From assembly GCA_030837825.1 (NCBI GenBank), contig JAUQYB010000007.1:1-14157 (forward strand): a stretch of 14,157 bases of DNA, in the 5' to 3' direction. The DNA comes from Albidovulum sp. (GTDB taxonomy: Bacteria; Pseudomonadota; Alphaproteobacteria; Rhodobacterales; Rhodobacteraceae). The notes below the pieces were generated by a model. It had not been told where the DNA came from. It saw nothing but the letters and a program-made list of their open reading frames with translations, and did no database searches. Below, in pieces: positions 8,350-14,157 of this stretch (its first letter is position 1; each line of letters starts with the position of its first letter). The translations under genes were made by a program, and so were the position numbers.

Positions 8350-8370
8350 GCGGGGGCGAGGAGCCCCCGC
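8350..8370 (+). terminator. GC hairpin after soxBDAG, probable terminator
   Basis: GCGGGGGC, loop GAGGA, GCCCCCGC: a perfect 8-bp stem 30 bp after the soxG stop. Only two T follow, so it is a weak intrinsic terminator on its own or an mRNA 3'-end stabiliser. Downstream to the sodB start, GCATT and AATGC (8418-8435, 8 bases apart) form a small dyad that could be a metal-regulator site, but this is weak. Confidence 0.5.
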
Positions 8371-8452
8371 TTCCGCCGGTGCCGCCCTTGCCCTCGGGAA
8401 CCCGAAGGGTCTTAGTCGCATTGATCTGCAAATGCGCGAAAGGAGCAGAACG

Positions 8453-9055
8453 ATGGCCTTCACCCTTCCCGATCTTCCCTATGCCCATGACGCCCTCGCG
8501 GGCCTCGGCATGTCGAAGGAAACGCTCGAATACCACCACGACCTGCACCACAAGGCCTAGGTCGACAACGGCAACAAGCTCATCGCCGGCACCGAGTGGG
8601 AAAACAAGTCGCTCGAGGAGATCGTCAAGGGCACCTACCAGTCCGGTGCTGTGGCGCAGAATGGCATCTTCAACAACGCCAGCCAGCACTGGAACCACAA
8701 CCAGTTCTGGGAAATGATGGGTCCGGGCGAGGCCAAGAAGATGCCCGGCGCGCTGGAAAAGGCGATCACCGACAGCTTCGGCTCGGTCCAGAAGTTCAAG
8801 GAAGACTTCGCCGCCGCCGGTGCGGGCCAGTTCGGCTCGGGCTGGTGCTGGCTCGTCAAGGACAAGGACGGCGGCCTCAAGGTCACCAAGACCGAAAACG
8901 GGGTGAACCCGCTCTGCTTCGGCCAGACAGCACTTCTCGGTTGCGACGTGTGGGAGCATTCCTACTACATCGACTTCCGCAACAAGCGCCCCGCCTATCT
9001 CACGAACTTCCTCGACAAGCTGGTAAACTGGGAAAACGTCGCCTCGCGGCTCTGA
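8453..9055 (+). pseudogene. sodB: Fe-type superoxide dismutase, interrupted by in-frame TAG
   Basis: A 200-codon Fe/Mn-family superoxide dismutase frame, complete from start to stop except for TAG at codon 36 (8558-8560). The metal ligands H28, H82, D165 and H169 (DVWEHSYYIDFRN) are all present. Q78 in SQHWNH is at the position that marks Fe-type rather than Mn-type enzymes. The amber codon falls in YHHDLHHKA-stop-VDNGNKLI, where the family has Tyr (Tyr34 of the E. coli enzyme), and is one base from TAC or TAT. AAGGAG lies about 8 bases before the ATG and an intact terminator follows. As written the product would be a 35-residue peptide; a restart at GTG 8651 would lack the first ligand. It could be a recent pseudogene, a base-call error, or a gene read through by an amber suppressor. 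No other frame damage is visible. Confidence 0.85.
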
Positions 9056-9073
9056 AATCACAGCCCATGCCTG

Positions 9074-9102
9074 CCGCCGCGGCCCCGGTCGCGGCGGTTC
9101 TT
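9074..9102 (+). terminator. Intrinsic terminator after sodB
   Basis: CCGCCGCG (9074-9081), 8-base loop, CGCGGCGG (9090-9097), then TTCTT. The 8-bp perfect GC stem with a T-rich tail, 18 bp after the sodB stop, is the best intrinsic terminator in the window and suggests sodB was a separate transcription unit. Confidence 0.7.
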
Positions 9103-9116
9103 CGAAGGTGTCGCAT

Positions 9117-9635
9117 ATGCGTGAAACGGTTGATCGTGCCGGTATCGTCGAGGTCCGCGACATCAAGGAAGCGATCGGCAACCTTGTCATTCTCAGCGCG
9201 AAGCTCGAACAGACGCTTGCCGCCGAGATCGTGGTGCTGGGCGGCGGGATTGCACCGCATTATGCGGGGCAAAAGCTTGCAGTCTGGAAGGCCCTGCACG
9301 ACGCCGCAGGCATAGGGCGGCCACGCCACGCGCAGATCGTCGACGCACTGCACCCTCTGCTTTGCGAGGCGCTGCGGGTCAGGAACGGCATTTGTCACGG
9401 GTTGCGCGGCTATTGTGCCGACCCGTCCGGCTTCGAGCCGGTGAGCATCACCTTCGATTTGGACGGCGTGACCGAAACCGTCTCCTGGGCACGGCTGCAG
9501 GCGATCATGCAGTTGCTCGCAACAACATGGTCGTGGGCCGGCCGCCTGACGATTGCCGCGCGGCGGCCCGACCTTGCTGGCATCTCCAACATCTATGACG
9601 ATTTCGAGCAGCGGATCATTCCGCTGCCGGCGTGA
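9117..9635 (+). CDS. Hypothetical protein with HEPN-like R-x4-H motif
   Basis: A 172-residue soluble protein that I do not recognise. It begins with a helix-rich region (about 14-40, DIKEAIGNLVILSAKLEQTL). Another long helix (about 72-97) contains RNGICH, that is R89-N90-x3-H94. HEPN-domain ribonucleases and toxins carry an R-x4-6-H motif, often with a polar residue such as N after the arginine, in the last helix of a four-helix bundle. Length and helix pattern fit, but the match is motif-level only. No signal peptide or membrane segment is seen. ATG 9117 is preceded by GAAGG; a GTG at 9108 is an alternative start. Third codon positions look more A/T-rich than in soxBDAG or gdhA, which hints at acquisition. 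No antitoxin-like partner (such as MNT) is adjacent on the same strand. Confidence 0.6.
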   Translation: MRETVDRAGIVEVRDIKEAIGNLVILSAKLEQTLAAEIVVLGGGIAPHYAGQKLAVWKALHDAAGIGRPRHAQIVDALHPLLCEALRVRNGICHGLRGYCADPSGFEPVSITFDLDGVTETVSWARLQAIMQLLATTWSWAGRLTIAARRPDLAGISNIYDDFEQRIIPLPA

Positions 9636-9647
9636 CGGCGGGGCGCG

Positions 9648-9802
9648 TCAGGTAAGGATGGCGCGGAGCACCGCCTCCAGCGTCAGCACATCGGCGACGC
9701 GGGTGATGAAACCCGGAAGCGTGTCATCGGCGAAGCCGTCGGCGACGACATGCACCGCCGGGTCAAGACATCCCGACCGCCGCGGCGGTTTTGCGTCGGC
9801 AT
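9648..9802 (-). pseudogene. Small ORF (about 51 codons) broken by a frameshift
   Basis: On the minus strand, GGAGG (9815-9811) sits eight bases before an ATG at 9802 that starts MPTQNRRGGRDV, but that frame soon becomes non-protein-like and stops at 9683. The neighbouring frame carries a plausible protein end, DPAVHVVADGFADDTLPGFI and onward to VLRAILT, stopping at 9648. Of its last 38 codons 32 end in G or C, as in real genes here. Adding one base near 9764-9765 would join them into a smooth 51-residue product. An alternative is an unbroken 62-codon ORF from ATG 9836, which has no good ribosome-binding site. The product resembles no family I know. The rest of the 9636-9952 gap appears to be the gdhA leader. 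Confidence 0.4.
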
Positions 9803-9862
9803 GGGCGCGACCTCCTCTGCCCGCTTGCTGTTGCATATCGCCGCAGGGTTTTCACAAGCTGA

Positions 9863-11302
<1,440 letters not shown>

Positions 11303-11311
11303 GCGGGCGGG

Positions 11312-11341
11312 GGCCGGGGCGGCGGCGCGCCGCCTCCGGCC
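11312..11341 (+). terminator. GC hairpin after gdhA
   Basis: Outer arms GGCCGG/CCGGCC (11312-11317 with 11336-11341) enclose the 14-bp palindrome GGCGGCGCGCCGCC (11321-11334). It starts 9 bp after the gdhA stop. No T-run follows, so it may act as a 3'-end stabiliser or weak terminator. The rest of the 142-bp gap to the next gene shows nothing else clear. Confidence 0.4.
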
Positions 11342-11444
11342 GTCGGGCGCCGCCTTCGGATGCCGGGGCTTCTCGCGCCATCTCGACCGGCGGGGGAGGC
11401 GCTGCTATGGCTCGACGGCGTGGCGAGGTGAGGATCAGGCGGAC

Positions 11445-12374
11445 ATGCGCAAGCGCCCCGGCCCGGGCACCCCGGACGCGATCCCTCGCCGCGGTTTCCT
11501 CAAGGGGCTGCTGGCGGCCGTGCTTTCGGGGGTCGCGCTTTCCGGCTACGGCTTCTTCGTCGAGCCGGCGCTGCGGCTCCGCGTCCGGCGCTGGCGGATC
11601 AGCCCGCCGCGCTGGACCGGCGGGCCGTTGAGGATCGCGCTTGTCGCCGACCTGCACATGGGCGAACCTTGGGTGAGCCTCGCGCGGCTGAGGCGGATCG
11701 TGGCCCGGACCAACGCGCTCGGCGCCGACATCATCCTGATCCTCGGAGACCTGGAGGCGGGGCACCGTTTCGTCACGAAAAAGGTGTCGATGGAGGACAC
11801 CGCGGCCGAGCTTGCGAAGCTCGGCGCGCCGCTCGGGGTCTGGTCGATCCTCGGCAACCACGACTGGTGGCACGACCGGGCCGCGCAGGCCCGCGGCGGC
11901 GGGCCGAACCGGATCGCCGGGCTTCTGCGCGCCGCCGGCGTGCCCGTCCTTCAGAATGACGCGGTGAGGCTCGGGGAAGGCACAGCGACGGGGCCATTCT
12001 GGCTCGCCGGGCTGGACGACCAGCTTGCCATCGGGGTGGGCGACATGGAATTCCGCGGGCTCGACGACCTGCCGGGGACGCTCGAAAAGCTGACCGACGA
12101 TGCGCCCGCGATCCTGCTTGCCCACGAGCCCGACATCTTCCCCAGGGTGCCCGACCGCATCGCCCTGACGCTCTCGGGGCACACCCACGGCGGCCAGGTG
12201 CGACTCTTCGGCTGGTCACCGTGGGTGCCCTCGGCCTTCGGCAACCGCTACGCCTACGGCCATGTCCGCGAGGGCGGGCGCGATCTGGTGGTCTCGGGCG
12301 GGATCGGCTGCTCGATCCTGCCGGTCCGGCTTGGCATGGTGCCCGAGATCACCCTGGTGGAAATCGCCGCCTGA
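11445..12374 (+). CDS. Tat-exported metallophosphoesterase (YkuE/YaeI-like)
   Basis: A 309-residue calcineurin-like metallophosphoesterase. A twin-arginine signal is visible at the N terminus: PRRGFLK (14-20) followed by a hydrophobic stretch to about 37, so it probably acts in the periplasm or at the outer face of the inner membrane. All metal-binding blocks are present in order: D69 and H71 in ADLHMGE, D102 in GDLE, N138-H139 in GNHDWW, H227 in AHEPD, and H246/H248 in SGHTHGGQ. YkuE/YaeI-like proteins of this kind act on phosphodiesters such as lipid or cell-envelope substrates, but the substrate cannot be read from sequence. The ATG follows purine-rich AGG stretches about 6-20 bases upstream. 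Its stop codon lies in a hairpin shared with the convergent LOG gene. Confidence 0.9.
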   Translation: MRKRPGPGTPDAIPRRGFLKGLLAAVLSGVALSGYGFFVEPALRLRVRRWRISPPRWTGGPLRIALVADLHMGEPWVSLARLRRIVARTNALGADIILILGDLEAGHRFVTKKVSMEDTAAELAKLGAPLGVWSILGNHDWWHDRAAQARGGGPNRIAGLLRAAGVPVLQNDAVRLGEGTATGPFWLAGLDDQLAIGVGDMEFRGLDDLPGTLEKLTDDAPAILLAHEPDIFPRVPDRIALTLSGHTHGGQVRLFGWSPWVPSAFGNRYAYGHVREGGRDLVVSGGIGCSILPVRLGMVPEITLVEIAA

Positions 12375-12391
12375 AGTGGTTCAGGCGGCGA
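12364..12391. terminator. Shared bidirectional hairpin over both stop codons
   Basis: TCGCCGCCTGAA (12364-12375), loop GTGG, TTCAGGCGGCGA (12380-12391): a perfect 12-bp stem with a 4-base loop. The left arm contains the metallophosphoesterase stop (12372-12374) and the right arm contains the LOG-gene stop (12383-12381). It would form in both transcripts. No T-run follows on either strand, so termination efficiency is uncertain. Confidence 0.6.
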
Positions 12392-12941
12392 AGGCCCCGG
12401 CGAGGAGCGCCTCGGCCCCTGCCGCGTCGGCGGCAACGGTGAAATAGTCCCTGAGGCTCGCTTCGGCGAAACCCTCGGCGACGATCCGGTCGATCAGTGC
12501 GACCAGCGGATCCCAGTAGCCTTCGGCATTCAGCAGCAGGATCGGCTTGGCGTGACGCCCGAGCTGGCGCCAGGTCAGGACCTCGAAGAATTCGTCGAGC
12601 GAGCCGCCGCCGCCGGGCAGGACGAGGATCGCGTCGGAGTTCATGAACATGACCTTCTTGCGCTCGTGCATCGTCTCGGTGACCACGAAGGCGGAAAGGT
12701 CGCGCTTGCCGACCTCGCGCGACACCAGATGGGCCGGGATCACGCCGAAGGCCTCGGCGCCCGCGGCCATCGCGGCGCGCGCGACCTCGCCCATCAGCCC
12801 GACGTCGCCCGCCCCGTAGACCAGCCGCCAGCGGTTGCGCGCCAGCATTCGCCCGGTCTCGCGCGCGGCCTCGGCATAGGCGGGGCGGTTTCCGGGCCGC
12901 GACCCGCAGTAGACGCAGACGGATTTCCGGTGCCAGGACAT
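12381..12941 (-). CDS. LOG family protein (nucleotide 5'-monophosphate phosphoribohydrolase-like)
   Basis: A 186-residue LOG-family (TIGR00730) protein. LOG enzymes hydrolyse nucleoside 5'-monophosphates to base and ribose 5-phosphate; plant and some bacterial members activate cytokinins, others act on AMP. Visible features: N-terminal strand VCVYCGSRPGN (8-18), VYGAGDVGLMGEVA (41-54), R94 in MHERKKVM, and the active-site loop LPGGGGSLDEFFEVLTW (108-124) with E117. The loop reads PGGGGS where many homologues have PGGxGT, a small substitution. Length is normal. Only 6 bp separate its stop from the convergent metallophosphoesterase stop, and 95 bp separate its start from the divergent gene at 13037. 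The true substrate (cytokinin, AMP or other) is not shown. Confidence 0.93.
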   Translation of the reverse strand: MSWHRKSVCVYCGSRPGNRPAYAEAARETGRMLARNRWRLVYGAGDVGLMGEVARAAMAAGAEAFGVIPAHLVSREVGKRDLSAFVVTETMHERKKVMFMNSDAILVLPGGGGSLDEFFEVLTWRQLGRHAKPILLLNAEGYWDPLVALIDRIVAEGFAEASLRDYFTVAADAAGAEALLAGAFAA

Positions 12942-12963
12942 GGGGCTCGCTCCAACGGTTCCT

Positions 12964-12992
12964 TTGACCGGTGATACCGGCGTTGCTATCGT
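12964..12992 (+). promoter_or_regulatory. Probable sigma-70 promoter for the gene at 13037
   Basis: TTGACC (12964-12969, 5 of 6 to TTGACA), a 17-base spacer, then TATCGT (12987-12992, 4 of 6 to TATAAT), which predicts a start near 13000 and a leader of about 37 bases. A small dyad, CCGGT-GAT-ACCGG (12968-12980), overlaps the -35 and spacer and could be a repressor site. Confidence 0.5.
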
Positions 12993-13036
12993 CGCTCAAG
13001 CGCGCCCGGAAAGCGGCGTGGAGGGTGGGGGACTTC

Positions 13037-14157
13037 ATGACGGACAAGAAGGTTTCGGGCAGATCCGGCGGGCCCGCGCTGAGCCCGGCACTGACCTGGA
13101 CGCTGGCTGCTGCTGCGGCGGCGTCGGTCGCGCTGGGGGCGTGGTATTTCGCGAGCCGCGCGCCCGGGCCCGGGCCGGCGGCGATGGCGCCCGCACCCCA
13201 GCCCCCCGCAACCGAGCCCCCCGCAGCCGAGCCCGCCGCATCCGAGACCCCCGCAGCCGAGACCCCCGTCCCCGGGGCCACGGCCCCCGCTCCGGCCGCG
13301 CCCGTAGCTGCGACCACCAGCGCGGAGGCCCCCGCCGAGTCCGCGCCGGCCGAGGCGGTGGAGCCGGTCCAGCCGAGCTTCGACACGGTGCGGGTCGACG
13401 CCGATGGCGCCACGCTCGTCGCCGGGCGGGCGGGCGCGGGCGCGCGGATCGCCATCCTCGTCGACGGTGCCGAGACGGCGGCGGCCGAGGCCGATGCCGC
13501 CGGCGCCTTCGCCGCGCTCTTCACCCTGCCGCCCAGCGAAAAGCCGCGGGTGATGCGGCTGGAATCGGTGCTGCCGGATGGCACGCGGCAGACCTCCGAG
13601 GCCGAGGTGATCGTCGCCCCCTTCGCCCTGCCAGTGGCGGTTGCCGGGGCGGAGGCGGTTCCGGCGCCCGCTGCCGTGGCGGAAGCCGAGCCCGCCACTG
13701 CCGCGCCGGCGGCGGCCGGGCCGGACGTGCTGATCGTGGATGCCGGGGGCGTGCGGAAGGAAACGCCGGCGACGCCGGTCGAAAGCATCGTCATCGACAC
13801 GATCGGCTATGGCGCCGAGGGAACCGTGGAAATCGCCGGGCGCGGCGCCGCAGGGGCCTTCGCGCGGCTCTACCTCGACAATGCCGAACGGGCGACGGTG
13901 GCGATCGCCGCGGCGGGCGGCTGGCAGGCGAGCCTCGCCGATGTCAACCCGGGTGTCTACACCTTGCGCGTCGACCAGATCGACGGCGCGGGCAACGTCA
14001 CCTCGCGCTTCGAAACCCCGTTCCAGCGCGAGGCGCCCGAGACGGTGACTGCGGCGCTGGGCGCGGCCGAGCCCCCGGCCGCGCCTGAGTCCGTGCCCGC
14101 ATCCGAGCCGGCGCCTGAGCCCGCACCCGTGGCCGCCACGGCCGAGCCGGCGGCAGG
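13037..14157 (+). CDS. Membrane-anchored Pro/Ala-rich protein with Ig-like repeats (3' end outside window)
   Basis: An open frame of 373 codons running off the window. A short charged N terminus (MTDKKVSGRS) is followed by one membrane segment (about 18-40, WTLAAAAAASVALGAWYF). A Pro/Ala/Glu/Thr-rich linker (about 41-115) with a pentapeptide repeat comes next. Two related beta-rich modules follow: FDTVRVDADGATLVAGRAG to about 195, and IVIDTIGYGAEGTVEIAG to about 330, each with the bacterial Ig-like pattern of a short strand, AGAFARLYLDN-type turn and a VDG or VDQIDGAGN ending. A second Pro/Ala/Glu stretch begins near 335. In related Rhodobacterales, proteins of this layout end in a LysM peptidoglycan-binding domain; that part is not in the window, so it is inference. 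ATG 13037 has GGGGGA upstream and a promoter candidate. Confidence 0.8.
   Translation, partial: MTDKKVSGRSGGPALSPALTWTLAAAAAASVALGAWYFASRAPGPGPAAMAPAPQPPATEPPAAEPAASETPAAETPVPGATAPAPAAPVAATTSAEAPAESAPAEAVEPVQPSFDTVRVDADGATLVAGRAGAGARIAILVDGAETAAAEADAAGAFAALFTLPPSEKPRVMRLESVLPDGTRQTSEAEVIVAPFALPVAVAGAEAVPAPAAVAEAEPATAAPAAAGPDVLIVDAGGVRKETPATPVESIVIDTIGYGAEGTVEIAGRGAAGAFARLYLDNAERATVAIAAAGGWQASLADVNPGVYTLRVDQIDGAGNVTSRFETPFQREAPETVTAALGAAEPPAAPESVPASEPAPEPAPVAATAEPAA
13202..13261 (+). repeat. Four imperfect 15-bp tandem repeats (PPATE-type)
   Basis: In-frame units encode PPATE, PPAAE, PAASE and TPAAE, each 15 bp, in the linker after the membrane anchor. The repeats are likely to make an extended, flexible spacer and could vary in copy number without shifting the frame. 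Confidence 0.7.

Noticed and set aside
8651..9055. Separate 134-codon gene starting at GTG within sodB
   Set aside because: It is the C-terminal part of the SOD frame; the GTG is an ordinary internal valine codon and the fragment lacks the first metal ligand.
13202..13261. CRISPR-like direct repeats
   Set aside because: Units are contiguous, in frame and encode a Pro/Ala/Glu linker; there are no spacers.
12349..13800. 483-codon minus-strand frame over the LOG gene and the Ig-like protein
   Set aside because: Ala/Ser/Gly-rich low-complexity product in the wrong frame relative to two well-supported genes.

Overview
The window is very GC-rich and tightly packed. Stop codons are almost all TGA, and adjacent genes overlap by ATGA. 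The gene set (ccmI-ruvX-DUF1289, soxBDAG, NADP-type gdhA, a LOG protein beside a proline/alanine-rich surface protein) points to an alphaproteobacterium of the Rhodobacterales (Rhodobacteraceae/Paracoccaceae). The genus cannot be named from this sequence.

Layout, left to right. (1) 1-201: non-coding leader with one copy of a short repeat and a CTAG palindrome. (2) 202-1020 (+): TauE/SafE (TSUP) membrane transporter. (3) 2960-1037 (-): operon ccmI, ruvX, DUF1289, joined by two 4-bp ATGA overlaps and convergent with the transporter. (4) 2961-3173: divergent control region with an inverted repeat and a weak promoter candidate. (5) 3174-8319 (+): complete soxBDAG operon for heterotetrameric sarcosine oxidase, ended by a second copy of the repeat and a GC hairpin. 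(6) 8453-9055 (+): Fe-type superoxide dismutase gene interrupted by one in-frame TAG exactly at the conserved active-site tyrosine, followed by a good intrinsic terminator. (7) 9117-9635 (+): unrecognised protein with a HEPN-like R-x4-H motif and somewhat AT-richer codons. (8) 9802-9648 (-): apparent 51-codon small gene broken by a one-base frameshift. (9) 9953-11302 (+): NADP-type glutamate dehydrogenase, probably with a TTG start. (10) 11445-12374 (+): Tat-type metallophosphoesterase, convergent with (11) 12941-12381 (-): LOG-family protein. The two genes share a perfect 12-bp stem that contains both stop codons. (12) 13037-end (+): membrane-anchored, Pro/Ala/Glu-rich protein with Ig-like repeats, cut by the window edge.

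Functionally, sarcosine oxidase turns sarcosine into glycine, a C1 unit on tetrahydrofolate (or formaldehyde) and H2O2. The SOD and glutamate dehydrogenase downstream would fit oxidant defence and nitrogen assimilation, but nothing here proves co-regulation. The unusual part is about 8.45-9.94 kb, where two genes are each broken by a single base change and flank an orphan HEPN-like gene between intact housekeeping genes. This may be real gene decay, amber readthrough in the SOD case, or base-level assembly error. No CRISPR array, tRNA, rRNA, transposase or phage gene was seen.
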